Positions 18,236 to 27,565 of a stretch of 64,000 bases of DNA are shown here, one piece after another (position 1 is the first letter of the stretch; every line of letters starts with the position of its first letter). Source of the DNA: Cognatundibacterium oligocarboniphilum (GTDB lineage: Bacteria; Pseudomonadota; Gammaproteobacteria; Burkholderiales; Burkholderiaceae_D). A program made the position numbers and the translations under genes. The DNA is taken from contig NZ_JABXYJ010000002.1 in the NCBI RefSeq assembly GCF_013377855.1, positions 407,222 to 471,221 of the forward strand, written 5' to 3'. The notes beneath the pieces were generated by a model. The model was not told where the DNA came from, searched no databases, and saw only the letters and a list, made by a program, of their open reading frames with translations.

Positions 18236-18310
18236 AAATATACTCCCCAGAGTATATTTGAAACACCTTTGACTATCTGGGCGTCAGGCCGAAAAAGCAG
18301 GATACTCCCC
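18236..18310. repeat. Paired ATACTCCCC repeat, locus 1
   Basis: ATACTCCCC occurs at 18240-18248 and again at 18302-18310, exactly 62 bases apart. The first copy is inside a perfect 10-base inverted repeat (18236-18245 / 18250-18259). The same pair with the same spacing is at 50463-50533. Here it lies between two convergent genes. The function is unknown. Confidence 0.6.
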
Positions 18311-18322
18311 TCAAAATAAAAA

Positions 18323-18805
18323 TCAGCGCTGCTGATCCGTCATCAATTCAGTCGCAATCTGACGGGTGTCTTTCAGGGTCTGGAGCACGATATTGGAACG
18401 GATATCCAGCACGCCAGGAGTTTTATATAAGCTTTCCAGTACGAAGCTGGAGTAATGTTTGAGATTACGGGCGCGCACCCGCAGCAGGTAGTTAGCGTCG
18501 CCGGTGATGATGTAAGAGCCAATGACTTCCGGCCACTGTTGCAGAGCTTGCGAAAAATTTTCATGCCATTGTTCGACATCGCGCCGCATCGTGACCTGCA
18601 CAAACGCATCCACTTCCAGGCCGACTTTTTCAGCATCCACCACGGCGCAGTAATGGTGGATGATGCCCGCCTCCTCCAGCATGCGCACCCGCCGCAGGCA
18701 AGACGACGGCGAAAGAAACACCTTGTCTGCCAGCTCCTGATTGCTGATGCGCCCATCGCTTTGCAATTGCTGCAGAATTTTAAAATCGACCGGATCGAGT
18801 TGCAT
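18323..18805 (-). CDS. kynR: Lrp/AsnC-family regulator, probably KynR of the kynurenine operon
   Basis: A 160-residue protein with an N-terminal helix-turn-helix (QSDGRISNQELADKVFLSPSSCLRRVRML) and a C-terminal RAM ligand-binding domain (GSYIITGDANYLLRVRA). It diverges from kynBUA, the arrangement known for KynR in Pseudomonas and Burkholderia, where an Lrp-type protein activates the operon in response to kynurenine. I chose the ATG at 18805 (MQLDPVDFKIL), which has GGAG six bases upstream, over an in-frame start at 18835. The regulatory role is inferred from position and family. Confidence 0.88.
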   Translation of the reverse strand: MQLDPVDFKILQQLQSDGRISNQELADKVFLSPSSCLRRVRMLEEAGIIHHYCAVVDAEKVGLEVDAFVQVTMRRDVEQWHENFSQALQQWPEVIGSYIITGDANYLLRVRARNLKHYSSFVLESLYKTPGVLDIRSNIVLQTLKDTRQIATELMTDQQR

Positions 18806-18829
18806 GAATGACTCCATTGTGACAGATAG

Positions 18830-18856
18830 CTGCAATGCACAAACATCTGATTGCAG
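18830..18856. promoter_or_regulatory. Candidate KynR operator between kynR and kynB
   Basis: A perfect 7-base inverted repeat, CTGCAAT (18830-18836) and ATTGCAG (18850-18856), has arms 20 bases apart centre to centre, about two helical turns. It lies just upstream of the regulator start in an otherwise AT-rich divergent intergenic region, a typical place for an Lrp-family site. No binding evidence is available from sequence alone. Confidence 0.4.
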
Positions 18857-19001
18857 ATTATTTCAAATTTAATCAACATTATCACAGTAAATTCTATTTA
18901 CTAATCATTTACCGAATCACTTTGCAAGAAAAAACCAGCCATTCCGGCATAAAATCTCTGCATTCACCACACGCGCCCGCATTCTCATCACAGGAGCCAG
19001 C

Positions 19002-19661
19002 ATGTACGCCAAACCGCAACTCTGGGATATCACGCCCACTATCCGCCCCGGGATTCCGGTCTGGCCCGGCGACAGCGCATACAGCGCCGAAACCACCTGG
19101 CAGATCGCCGATGGCTGCCCGGTCAAAGTCAGTAAGATCACCATGTCCACCCACACCGGCGCGCATTGCGATGCGCCCTCGCATTACGATCCGTCAGGCA
19201 GGGCGATCGACGAAGTGGCGCTGTCCACCTACCTCGGCCCATGCCGCGTGATTCACTGCACCGGCGTCCGCCAGGTACTGCCGGAGCATGTGCAGGCTTT
19301 TTTGCAGTCGGTGCCGTCGCGTGTGCTGTTCCGCACTTACCGGCAGGCGCCACAAATGGCGTGGGATGAGGATTTCCCCAGCATTGCCAGCGCGACCATA
19401 GAACTGCTGGCGCAGCATGGCGTGCAACTGATCGGGATTGACAGCCCTTCGCTGGACCCGCAGGAATCGAAAACCCTGGATGCGCATCTCTGCATGAAAA
19501 AACACGACATGGCGATTCTGGAAGGCATTGTGCTGGATGATGTCGCCCCCGGTGATTATGAGCTGATCTGCCTGCCGCTGAAGTTCGCCGGGCTTGATGC
19601 CAGCCCGGTACGTGCCATCCTCAGAGCGTTGCCGTCCTGCGATACGCCATTTGCCGGCTGA
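19002..19661 (+). CDS. kynB: Kynurenine formamidase (arylformamidase)
   Basis: A 219-residue metal-dependent hydrolase of the cyclase family that turns N-formylkynurenine into kynurenine. The [12 protein letters not shown] motif (about residue 51) supplies the metal-binding His and Asp residues, and [12 protein letters not shown] is the second signature. The start has CAGGAGCC directly upstream. First gene of kynBUA; 60 bases separate its stop from the kynU start. Confidence 0.95.
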   Translation: MYAKPQLWDITPTIRPGIPVWPGDSAYSAETTWQIADGCPVKVSKITMSTHTGAHCDAPSHYDPSGRAIDEVALSTYLGPCRVIHCTGVRQVLPEHVQAFLQSVPSRVLFRTYRQAPQMAWDEDFPSIASATIELLAQHGVQLIGIDSPSLDPQESKTLDAHLCMKKHDMAILEGIVLDDVAPGDYELICLPLKFAGLDASPVRAILRALPSCDTPFAG

Positions 19662-19721
19662 TGCGCCGATCACCGAATACTGACATTGAATACCTGCACC
19701 GACACACTCCGGAGACCAACC

Positions 19722-20978
19722 ATGACCACACTCCCCCCACTAACCCGCGAACACTGCGCAGTGCTGGACGTGCAAGATCCGCTGGCCGCGCTGCGTAACG
19801 AATTTCTGCTGCCGTCCGGCGTGATTTATCTCGACGGTAATTCCCTCGGCGCGCGCCCCAAATCCTCCCTGCAACGTGCGCAGGAAGTCATCAGCCAGGA
19901 ATGGGGGCAAGATCTGATCACCAGCTGGAACAAGGCAGGCTGGTTTCAGATGCCATCAACGCTGGGTGATCAGCTGGCGCCGCTGGTCGGTGCTGACGCA
20001 GGTGAAATCGTGGTCACCGACACCACTTCGGTGAACCTGTTTAAAGCGATTGCCGCCGCGTTGCATATCCAGTCCGCCAGTCCGGAGCGCAACACCATCA
20101 TCACCGAGCGCAGCAATTTTCCGACCGATATTTACATGGCGGAAGGCATCACGCGCTGGCTGGATCGTGGCTACCGGATACACCTGATTGATTCTCCGGA
20201 AGATCTGCCCGTAGCAGTCAATGCGCAAACGGCGCTGGTAATGCTGACGCATGTGAATTACCGCACCGGCTATCTGCACGACATGGCCGCCGTCACTGCG
20301 CTGGCTCACCGCCACGGTGCGCTGATGCTGTGGGATCTGGCCCATTCGGCAGGCGCGGTGCCGGTGGCGCTGAATGCGGCGGAAGCGGATTTTGCAGTCG
20401 GCTGCACCTACAAATATCTGAATGGCGGTCCGGGCGCCCCGGCGTTTATCTGGGTTCCGCAACGGCATCAGGCGATTTTCCAGCACCCGCTGTCCGGCTG
20501 GTGGGGTCATGCAAATCCGTTTGCGATGCAGCCCGGCTTTGAGCCGGTTGCCGGTGTGCGCCGCGCGCTGTGCGGCACGCAGCCGATCGTATCGCTGGCG
20601 CTGGTTGGCTGCGGGCTGGAAGTGTTCGGCAAAACCGACATGCACGCCATCCGCAGCAAATCACTGGCGCTGACCGATCTGTTCATCCGGCTGGTCGAAC
20701 AGCGCTGTCAGCAGCACGCGCTGGAGCTGGTCACTCCGCGCGCTCATGCGCAACGCGGCAGTCAGGTCAGCCTGCGTCATCCGCATGCCTATGCCGTGAT
20801 TCAGGCACTGATCCGGCGCGGCGTGATCGGCGATTACCGCGAGCCCGCCATCATGCGCTTCGGCTTCACGCCGCTGTATATCGGCTTTACCGACGTCTGG
20901 GACGCAGCAGAAGCCATGCGCGACATTTTAGACAGTCAGGATTACGACGCCAATGAACAGCGCCATGCGGTAACCTGA
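19722..20978 (+). CDS. kynU: Kynureninase
   Basis: A 418-residue PLP enzyme cleaving kynurenine to anthranilate and alanine. Visible signatures are [11 protein letters not shown] at the N-terminus, the [11 protein letters not shown] stretch (PLP-binding Asp) and [15 protein letters not shown] with the Schiff-base Lys. The ATG at 19722 has CCGGAG upstream; an in-frame codon at 19686 would add 12 residues with no ribosome site. Middle gene of kynBUA. Confidence 0.96.
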   Translation: MTTLPPLTREHCAVLDVQDPLAALRNEFLLPSGVIYLDGNSLGARPKSSLQRAQEVISQEWGQDLITSWNKAGWFQMPSTLGDQLAPLVGADAGEIVVTDTTSVNLFKAIAAALHIQSASPERNTIITERSNFPTDIYMAEGITRWLDRGYRIHLIDSPEDLPVAVNAQTALVMLTHVNYRTGYLHDMAAVTALAHRHGALMLWDLAHSAGAVPVALNAAEADFAVGCTYKYLNGGPGAPAFIWVPQRHQAIFQHPLSGWWGHANPFAMQPGFEPVAGVRRALCGTQPIVSLALVGCGLEVFGKTDMHAIRSKSLALTDLFIRLVEQRCQQHALELVTPRAHAQRGSQVSLRHPHAYAVIQALIRRGVIGDYREPAIMRFGFTPLYIGFTDVWDAAEAMRDILDSQDYDANEQRHAVT

Positions 20979-21037
20979 AACAAGCAGCACTGCACCACCC
21001 AGAACCAAAAAAACACGTCAGAAAAAACAAAGGAATA

Positions 21038-21892
21038 ATGATGAGCAATCCGCAGGAACCCGGCAAATGCCCGATGTCATGGCATGGTGCCCAGATGGAT
21101 TTTTCAGAATCCATGAGCTATAGCGACTATCTGGGGCTGGACCAGATTCTGAGCGCGCAGCATCCGCTGTCGCCGAATCACAATGAAATGCTGTTCATCA
21201 TCCAGCATCAGACCAGCGAATTATGGATCAAACTGATGCTGCATGAACTGCATGCGGTGCGACGCCAGATTCACCTGAATGATCTGCCGCCGGCATTCAA
21301 GATGCTGTCCCGCGTGGCACGCATCATGGATCAATTGGTCCATGCCTGGGATGTGCTGGCCACCATGACGCCGAGCGAATACACCGCCATCCGTCCGTAC
21401 CTGGGAGCGTCTTCCGGCTTTCAGTCGCATCAGTACCGCGAACTGGAATACCTGCTGGGCAATAAAAATGCCGCCATGCTAGCCGTCCACGAAAGCAAAC
21501 CGGAAATCCACGCCAGCCTGCAGGCCACGCTGCGCACGCCATCGATTTACGATGAAGCCATTATGCTGATGGCGCGTCAGGGCTTTGCGATTGACGCTGC
21601 CCGCCTGCAGCGTGACTGGACCCAGCCGGTCGCCATGAATGAATCAGTGAAGGCAGCATGGCTGCAGGTATATCAGGCTCCTGAGCAACACTGGTCGCTG
21701 TATGAGCTGGCAGAAAAACTGGTCGATATGGAAACCGCGTTCCGCATCTGGCGCTTCCGTCATGTGACTACTGTTGAACGCATCATCGGTTTTAAAACAG
21801 GCACCGGCGGCACCGCAGGCGTGAGCTATCTGCGCAAAATGCTGGACGTGGTGTTGTTTCCCGAGCTGTTCGCCCTGCGCACCGAACTCTGA
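21038..21892 (+). CDS. kynA: Tryptophan 2,3-dioxygenase
   Basis: A 284-residue haem dioxygenase opening the indole ring of tryptophan to N-formylkynurenine, the first step of the pathway. [34 protein letters not shown] (with the active-site His), [19 protein letters not shown] and [16 protein letters not shown] are all family signatures. An AAGGAATA ribosome site precedes the ATG pair at 21038/21041. Last gene of kynBUA, which ends at anthranilate; no anthranilate-degrading genes follow. Confidence 0.97.
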   Translation: MMSNPQEPGKCPMSWHGAQMDFSESMSYSDYLGLDQILSAQHPLSPNHNEMLFIIQHQTSELWIKLMLHELHAVRRQIHLNDLPPAFKMLSRVARIMDQLVHAWDVLATMTPSEYTAIRPYLGASSGFQSHQYRELEYLLGNKNAAMLAVHESKPEIHASLQATLRTPSIYDEAIMLMARQGFAIDAARLQRDWTQPVAMNESVKAAWLQVYQAPEQHWSLYELAEKLVDMETAFRIWRFRHVTTVERIIGFKTGTGGTAGVSYLRKMLDVVLFPELFALRTEL

Positions 21893-22247
21893 TCCCGCCA
21901 AAACCGGCCGGGTGCCTCAGCACAGCAGATGCGGATCCGGTCATTCAATGCATCAGTGGCGCTTAAGCGGCTTCCAGATTCAGCGCTCATATGTCAAGCC
22001 ATTCATTTTTGTCATGCCACAATCACAAATTAATACTTTTTAAATATGCCAAAACATTAAATTATTTTTTCTTATCTCCCCTATCCATGAAATTTATTGA
22101 GGCCGGACAAGTTTCCCCACTCTTCCCGGCTTATAATCAGGAGTGAAGCAAGGAGACATTTTTATCTCATCACAAGTGACCGGGACAAGCGCGGCAATTC
22201 AATTACGCCGCATTACAATGGCTGCCAGGTCTGGAATGGAGTTTGAC
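21893..22247. other. Intergenic region after kynA
   Basis: About 355 bases. The first half is GC-moderate with no clear terminator; the second half is AT-rich and holds a TATAAT box (22132-22137) about 110 bases before the next small gene, without a good -35. An in-frame extension of the small gene starting at 22143 is possible but has no ribosome site. Confidence 0.4.
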
Positions 22248-22469
22248 ATGGTTCCGAGTAATCTCAGTATCGCCCCTGCAGCTACCACAGACCTGGCGGC
22301 ACAGCGACGCAGTGAAGACATCATTGCGGCCTACATCGATACCGGCATCCGTCTGCAATCTTCCCACGGCACCACCTGCGCGCTGGAATATCTGCAATCA
22401 CATGACGTTGCCCCCAGCGTCATCCAGCGGGTACTGAGCCGCCCCGGTAAACGACGCAATTCAGCCTGA
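22248..22469 (+). CDS. Small conserved-looking hypothetical protein
   Basis: A 73-residue protein I cannot assign to a function. The C-terminal half (SEDIIAAYIDTGIRLQSSHG, then ALEYLQSHDVAPSVIQRVLS and a basic RPGKRR tail) predicts two amphipathic helices and resembles short proteins found in related Burkholderiales as I recall. The start at 22248 has GGAG six bases upstream; ATGs at 22236 and 22218 are also in frame. The basic end could bind nucleic acid, but this is speculation. Confidence 0.6.
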   Translation: MVPSNLSIAPAATTDLAAQRRSEDIIAAYIDTGIRLQSSHGTTCALEYLQSHDVAPSVIQRVLSRPGKRRNSA

Positions 22470-22574
22470 ATACCTCACGCTAGCCTGATAGTTCAACCTG
22501 AAGCATCAACACCGTTGCAGGGCTGGCATTCGCCGCCAGATCGCCGATAATGCAGTTTTTTCTGCGAGGACATC

Positions 22575-23204
22575 ATGCTGGATTTTCAAACTGCACTGAG
22601 CTTTTTCGGCGTTTCCATTCTGCTCGGATTATCTCCCGGGCCAGACAATCTGTTTGTCCTCATGCAATCGGCAATACAGGGCCGCAAGGCTGGCATGCTG
22701 GTGGTGCTCGGCCTTTGCAGCGGCCTTATCGTCCACACGACCGCCATTGCAATGGGGCTGGCCGCCGTGTTTGCCGCATCAGCCACCGCGTTCATTGTGA
22801 TGAAATTCATCGGCGCGACCTATCTGTTATACCTCGCCTATCAGGCGTTCCGGGCCCCTGTCAGCAACGCTGATGACAGCCAGAGCGCAGTCAGACTGCA
22901 GGCACGGAAACTGTATCTGCGCGGCATCGTGATGAATCTGACGAATCCGAAAGTGGTATTGTTTTTCCTCGCTTTCCTGCCGCAGTTTGTGTCGCCGGAA
23001 AAAGGAGCAGTTGCCTTACAGTTTTTCCAACTGGGCGGCATTTTTATTCTGGCCACCTTGCTGGCATTTGGCAGCATCAGTTATTTTGCCGCCACCGCCG
23101 GGCAGCGACTGCGCCATTCGGCCACTGCCCAACGCTGGATGAACCGTAGCGCCTCAGCGGTGTTTGCTGCGCTGGCAGTGCGTCTGGCGTTGTCTCAGCG
23201 CTGA
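22575..23204 (+). CDS. LysE/RhtB family amino acid exporter
   Basis: A 209-residue membrane protein with about six hydrophobic segments. The family signature ILLGLSPGPDNLFVLMQSA near residues 15-33 and the GATYLLYLAYQAFR block near 75-88 are clear. Such proteins export amino acids or derivatives by proton antiport; the substrate cannot be read from sequence. A CGAGGA ribosome site lies before the ATG. It is monocistronic by spacing. Confidence 0.9.
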   Translation: MLDFQTALSFFGVSILLGLSPGPDNLFVLMQSAIQGRKAGMLVVLGLCSGLIVHTTAIAMGLAAVFAASATAFIVMKFIGATYLLYLAYQAFRAPVSNADDSQSAVRLQARKLYLRGIVMNLTNPKVVLFFLAFLPQFVSPEKGAVALQFFQLGGIFILATLLAFGSISYFAATAGQRLRHSATAQRWMNRSASAVFAALAVRLALSQR

Positions 23205-23355
23205 AATACGCCTTTAGTACAACCTGCGCCGCCGGCACGCCGATTCCAGTTGCAATCAGTCTGCAGTTGTCGCTCAGAGTTCGATACAGATCACAGACAA
23301 AGCGTTGCAGACGTGCTGTAATACTTATCCGATTCATCCACTCAAGGAGTCCGTC

Positions 23356-23547
23356 ATGAAAGTGAATGTTGGCAGCATTGACCGTATTGTGAGAATCATC
23401 GTGGGTCTTGCCCTGATCGGCTGGGCGCTGGCCGGCGGCCCGCTGTGGGCATGGATAGGCATTGTACCGTTGGCAACCAGCCTGGTTGGCATTTGCCCGC
23501 TGTACTCGATTCTGGGCCTGAATACCTGCGGCCTGAAAAATAAATAA
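23356..23547 (+). CDS. DUF2892 (YgaP membrane-domain-like) small membrane protein
   Basis: A 63-residue protein of two membrane segments. MKVNVGSIDRIVRIIVG and the GICPLYSILGLNTC ending are the DUF2892 signature, also found fused to rhodanese domains in YgaP. CAAGGAG precedes the ATG by 6 bases; in-frame codons upstream lack this. The two cysteines near the C-terminus are typical. The function of stand-alone members is not known to me. Confidence 0.88.
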   Translation: MKVNVGSIDRIVRIIVGLALIGWALAGGPLWAWIGIVPLATSLVGICPLYSILGLNTCGLKNK

Positions 23548-23624
23548 CACCGCCGGTCGTCTCGTCCGTCAGCAGACCGTCGTCAGGCGATCTGCTGCGC
23601 TCGCGACTTCCCACTGTTCTTGTG

Positions 23625-23654
23625 TTGTATAGCCGCTTGTTCTGATGCTATAGT
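23625..23654 (+). promoter_or_regulatory. Likely sigma-70 promoter of the tRNA-Arg gene
   Basis: TTGTAT (23625-23630), an 18-base spacer and TATAGT (23649-23654) end 12 bases before the tRNA, placing the transcript start close to its 5' end. Confidence 0.5.
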
Positions 23655-23666
23655 AGCGGGCTTGCC

Positions 23667-23741
23667 GTCCCTGTAGTTCAATGGATAGAACAGGTTCCTC
23701 CTAAGAATCAGATCTGGGTTCGATTCCCGGTGGGGACACCA
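23667..23741 (+). tRNA. tRNA-Arg (anticodon CCU)
   Basis: A complete 75-base cloverleaf with encoded CCA. The acceptor stem GTCCCTG/TGGGGAC pairs with two wobble pairs, the D-stem is GTTC/GAAC, the anticodon stem GGTTC/GAATC holds loop CTCCTAA, and the T-arm is CTGGG-TTCGATT-CCCGG. The loop gives anticodon CCT, reading AGG. A short hairpin (ATCGCC/GGCGAT, 23749-23767) follows but has no T-tract. No integrase or att duplication is seen. Confidence 0.95.
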
Positions 23742-23987
23742 AGCAACCATCGCCGCAGTATGGCGATAATCGTTTGTAGCATCAGATAAAACAGGTAGCT
23801 CCGGTTGCCTGTTTTCACTTGTGGCTCCACTTTTCCCCATGTCCCTCGTCAAACTGACTTTGCAGCCACATTGCAACATCGCGGCCCCGAAACGCTTTGG
23901 ATTGAAGAAAGCTGGAATTATCCTATCCTGAAAGAAAAAATTCAGGGTTCGTGCCACCACACGCCTTGATGCTCACAGGAGACAGTG

Positions 23988-24725
23988 ATGACTATCCTGC
24001 AACGCCTGCTCGCTATTTCCGTGACATTGCTGACAGCCGGCATGGTTCATGCGGCCGAATCAGGCAAGGTGCAGACACTGGTCACAGAAGACTATCCGCC
24101 TTTCAATATGATGAATCCCAAAAACGGAGAAGTCACTGGCATTTCCACTGAGAAAGTGCAAGAGCTGATGCACCGCGCTGGCGAAAAATACAAAATCAGC
24201 GTTTTTCCGTGGTCGCGCGCCATCCAGATGGCGCAAAATAACCCTGATACCTGCGTTTTTTCCACCTCCAGAACGCCGGGGCGCGAATTGCTCTATAAAT
24301 GGGTGGGACCGCTGGTCCGGAATAACTGGGTGATTTTTGCCCGTGCCGACGATACCCGTCATCCGCAGTCGCTCGAAGACCTGCGCACCTATGTCATCGG
24401 CGGTTACCGCAACGATGCGGTTTCCGAGTTCTTCTCTCTGAAAGGCTACGTCACCGACCTCGCCAACACGGATTCAGACAACCCACGCAAATTACTGGCC
24501 GGACGGTTCGATTTCTGGGCAAGCGGAGAATTGCTGGGCATGGATATACTGAAGCAACAGGGATTAAACAAAATGATCGTCCCCCTGTTTTCGTTCAATC
24601 AGGTCGATCTGTATCTGGCCTGCAATCTGACGATGGCACAGGAAAAGATCGACAAATGGAATCTGATTCTGAAGGCTATGGAAAAAGACGGCACCAATGC
24701 CGCGATTGAAAGAAAGTACCGCTAA
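23988..24725 (+). CDS. Periplasmic solute-binding protein, amino acid (SBP_bac_3) type, without a transporter
   Basis: A 245-residue protein with a signal peptide (about residues 1-22, ending VHAAES). TEDYPPFNM, GISTEKVQEL and FPWSRAIQMAQ are hallmarks of a polar-amino-acid-binding fold, and the protein ends with the usual IERKYR. The start at 23988 follows AGGAGACAGTG; an adjacent in-frame GTG at 23985 is less likely. No permease or ATPase is adjacent, so it is an orphan receptor or works with a distant ABC transporter. Confidence 0.88.
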   Translation: MTILQRLLAISVTLLTAGMVHAAESGKVQTLVTEDYPPFNMMNPKNGEVTGISTEKVQELMHRAGEKYKISVFPWSRAIQMAQNNPDTCVFSTSRTPGRELLYKWVGPLVRNNWVIFARADDTRHPQSLEDLRTYVIGGYRNDAVSEFFSLKGYVTDLANTDSDNPRKLLAGRFDFWASGELLGMDILKQQGLNKMIVPLFSFNQVDLYLACNLTMAQEKIDKWNLILKAMEKDGTNAAIERKYR

Positions 24726-24847
24726 GCTCATTGCCGGATTTCAGCACGGTTAAGTAATCCACCATCGTCGGCGCAGTGCTCTCGCGTACAATACGGGTTT
24801 TCTTCATTTTTGTCCGGCCATTCCGGCCGCAGACAGCTCAGGAATTT

Positions 24848-26782
24848 ATGGCAGTTATCTCTTTAAGCGATGCACAGCTCGCATTCGGTCACGTTGCGCT
24901 GCTGGATCACGCAGAATTTTCTCTCGAAAACGGCGAGCGCGTCGGTCTGATCGGACGTAATGGTACCGGCAAATCTTCTTTACTCAAGATCATCGCCCGC
25001 ACCTCCAGAATCGACGATGGGCTGCTGGTCATGCAGCAGGGCCTGAACATCGCCTATGTGGAACAGGAACCGCAGTTTGCACAAGATATCAGCGTGTTTG
25101 ATGCTGTCGCATCCGGCCTGGGTGAATTACCCGCTTTGCTGCAGGAATATGAAAACCTGACCGGGCAATTCGGCGGCGACAATGATGAGGCGCTGATGGA
25201 GCGCATGCACGAGATTCAGACCAAACTGGATGCTGCCGATGCCTGGAGTCTGACCAACAAGGTCGAGACCACGCTGGACAAGCTGAATCTGGCAAAAGAC
25301 GCGCTGATGGGAACGCTATCCGGCGGTATGAAAAAACGAGTGGCACTGGCCTGCGCGCTGGTCAGCGGCCCCGATGTGCTGCTACTGGACGAACCAACCA
25401 ACCATCTGGATTTTTCATCCATTCAATGGCTGGAAGACTTGCTGAAAGACTTTAAAGGCAGCGTGCTGTTCATCACGCATGACCGCAGTTTTCTCGACAA
25501 TGTGGCGACCCGTATCGTCGAACTGGATCGTGGCAAGCTGACCTCTTATCCCGGCAATTTTTCCACCTACCAGACCCGCAAAGCAGAGCAGCTCGAAATT
25601 GAAGAAGTGGAAAACGCCAAGTTTGATAAATTCCTAGCGCAGGAAGAAGTCTGGATACGCAAGGGCGTGAAAGCACGCCGGGTGCGCGACGAAGGCCGGG
25701 TCAAGCGACTGGAACAATTGCGCCTGCAGCGCAGCGCCCGCCGCGAACAGCAAGGTCAGGTGAAACTCGACATCACCACCGGCGAACGTTCCGGAAAAAT
25801 CGTGGCAGAACTGGAAAACGTCTGCAAGTCGTTTGGCGAAAAAGTCATCGTCAAAGATTTCTCCAGCATCATTCTGCGCGGCGACAAAGTCGGCCTCATT
25901 GGCCAGAATGGCGCGGGCAAGACCACATTGCTGAAGCTGATCCTCGGCGAAGATGCGCCGGACAGCGGCACCATCAAGCAAGGCAGCAAACTGCAGGTTG
26001 CCTATTTTGACCAGATGCGCGCCCAGCTGAATGAAGACACCAGCCTGGCCGACACGATTTCCCCCGGCAGCGAATGGGTGGAAGTCAATGGCCAGCGTAA
26101 GCATGTGATGTCCTATCTGGGAGATTTCCTGTTCGCGCCGGAACGTGCGCGCTCACCGGTGAAATCACTGTCCGGCGGCGAACGCAACCGGCTGCTGCTG
26201 GCACGCCTGTTCGCCAAACCGGCCAACGTACTGGTGCTGGATGAACCCACCAATGATCTGGATATCGATACGCTGGAACTGCTGGAGGAATTGCTGGAGG
26301 AATACACCGGCACCGTATTTCTGGTCAGCCACGACCGCACTTTCCTCGACAATGTCGTCACGCAGGTGATCGTCGCGGAAGGTGCAGGTCAGTGGCGCGA
26401 ATTCATCGGCGGCTACACTGACTGGGAGCGTTACTGCGGTACCGTCAGCACCAATAAAGCCTCGGCAAAAGCGGAATCCCGCGCCGAATCCAAAACGAAC
26501 ACCAAAGCAACGGCAACGGTCAGCAGCGCCGCTAGTAACGCGCCTGTTAAAGGAAAAAGACTCAGCTATAAAGAACAACGCGAACTGGAAGAATTGCCAG
26601 CGTTGATCGCCACACTGGAGCAAGAGCAGACGTCGATCACAACCAGACTGGCAGATACCGACCTGTATAAAAACGGCCCGGACGAAGCCAACCTGCTGAA
26701 TGCACGTTTTGCCGAAATCGATGAAATGTTGCTGGAAGCTCTGGGCAAATGGGAACAGTTGGAAGCCAGAGCGAAAGCCTGA
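24848..26782 (+). CDS. uup: ABC-F family ATPase Uup
   Basis: A 644-residue soluble protein with two ATPase cassettes and no membrane segments. Domain 1: Walker A GRNGTGKSS, signature LSGGMKKR, Walker B LLLDEPTNHLD. Domain 2: GQNGAGKTT, LSGGERNR, LVLDEPTNDLD. A linker of about 80 residues separates them, and a low-complexity Ala/Lys/Thr stretch (about 535-580) leads to a C-terminal coiled coil, as in Uup, which acts on ribosomes and branched DNA. The ATG at 24848 (MAVISLSDAQ) with CAGGAA upstream is preferred to 24776. Confidence 0.92.
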   Translation: MAVISLSDAQLAFGHVALLDHAEFSLENGERVGLIGRNGTGKSSLLKIIARTSRIDDGLLVMQQGLNIAYVEQEPQFAQDISVFDAVASGLGELPALLQEYENLTGQFGGDNDEALMERMHEIQTKLDAADAWSLTNKVETTLDKLNLAKDALMGTLSGGMKKRVALACALVSGPDVLLLDEPTNHLDFSSIQWLEDLLKDFKGSVLFITHDRSFLDNVATRIVELDRGKLTSYPGNFSTYQTRKAEQLEIEEVENAKFDKFLAQEEVWIRKGVKARRVRDEGRVKRLEQLRLQRSARREQQGQVKLDITTGERSGKIVAELENVCKSFGEKVIVKDFSSIILRGDKVGLIGQNGAGKTTLLKLILGEDAPDSGTIKQGSKLQVAYFDQMRAQLNEDTSLADTISPGSEWVEVNGQRKHVMSYLGDFLFAPERARSPVKSLSGGERNRLLLARLFAKPANVLVLDEPTNDLDIDTLELLEELLEEYTGTVFLVSHDRTFLDNVVTQVIVAEGAGQWREFIGGYTDWERYCGTVSTNKASAKAESRAESKTNTKATATVSSAASNAPVKGKRLSYKEQRELEELPALIATLEQEQTSITTRLADTDLYKNGPDEANLLNARFAEIDEMLLEALGKWEQLEARAKA

Positions 26783-26825
26783 GCCGCCACAACACAAACC
26801 GCACACCGTAAGAAATGAGGGCCAG

Positions 26826-27509
26826 ATGCCGACAACACGCAGGGTAATCAATTACTGGCAACTGGCGTTGCTCGGCTGTGTGGCGACAATACTCTGGCCA
26901 TTTGCTGTACCGGCGCAGACCCTGTACCGCTGCGGCAATACCTATCAGGATCAGCCATGTGGCAAAGGCCAGCAAGAACGGGTTATCAGTGTCTTGCATG
27001 CGCCACCGGAAAATCCTGCCGCTAATATCGACGCCAGTTGCCGTCAACGGGGCGAAGAGGCGAAAAAGATTATCTGGATGCGCGAAGTCGGCGCCACACA
27101 GGAGCGCCTGCTGGCAGATGGAGGCAGCGAAGAACGGCGCAAGCTGATCGGTGACATCTATGCACAGCGCGGCAACTCAGCAGATGTACGGGCAGCGGTT
27201 GAAAAAGACTGCATGGAAGAAAAAAACCGCAGCCGCCCGCCGCTGAAATCCAGTGCCGGCAACAATTCCGCAACAAAACCGGACACCACCGGCGACACAG
27301 CCAGTGCATCGGCCGCCGCCAGCGCCAATACCCGCAACAGCGATGCGACACGCATTCAGGGACTGTGCAAACAATTGCGAGAAGTGCTGAGTCACATGCA
27401 AAACGGCGAACGCAGCGGTGGTAATGCGGAAGAAATGGACAACATGAAAACGATGCGCCGCGATACTGAAAAAGAAATAAAAAACCTCGGCTGCACCAAC
27501 GCCCGCTGA
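26826..27509 (+). CDS. Exported hypothetical protein with a DUF4124-like N-terminus
   Basis: A 227-residue protein with a signal peptide (hydrophobic stretch about residues 10-30 ending PAQ). TLYRCGNTYQDQPC just after it resembles the DUF4124 motif of many betaproteobacterial envelope proteins. The middle is charged and helical, followed by an Ala/Ser/Thr-rich low-complexity part (about 145-180) and a C-terminal helix with cysteines at LCKQLRE and LGC. It starts 43 bases after uup with GAGGG before the ATG, so it may be co-transcribed. No function can be assigned. Confidence 0.75.
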   Translation: MPTTRRVINYWQLALLGCVATILWPFAVPAQTLYRCGNTYQDQPCGKGQQERVISVLHAPPENPAANIDASCRQRGEEAKKIIWMREVGATQERLLADGGSEERRKLIGDIYAQRGNSADVRAAVEKDCMEEKNRSRPPLKSSAGNNSATKPDTTGDTASASAAASANTRNSDATRIQGLCKQLREVLSHMQNGERSGGNAEEMDNMKTMRRDTEKEIKNLGCTNAR

Positions 27510-27565
27510 ACCATCAGATACCCGCAACAGGCAACAGATCCAGAACAGCGGAGGGTTTTACCAAA

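Noticed and set aside
18236..18310. A manganese (yybP-ykoY) riboswitch, because of the GGGGAGTA core
   Set aside because: The unit has two such cores, sits at the 3' side of genes at this locus, and no manganese transporter is nearby. Kept only as an unexplained repeat.
23667..23741. The tRNA-Arg as an integration site for a mobile element
   Set aside because: No integrase, no repeated 3' end of the tRNA, and flanking genes look like normal chromosome.
23583..23960. A minus-strand frame containing PHRESNPDL and YPLNY
   Set aside because: This is the antisense translation of the tRNA-Arg gene and its flanks, a classic false protein.
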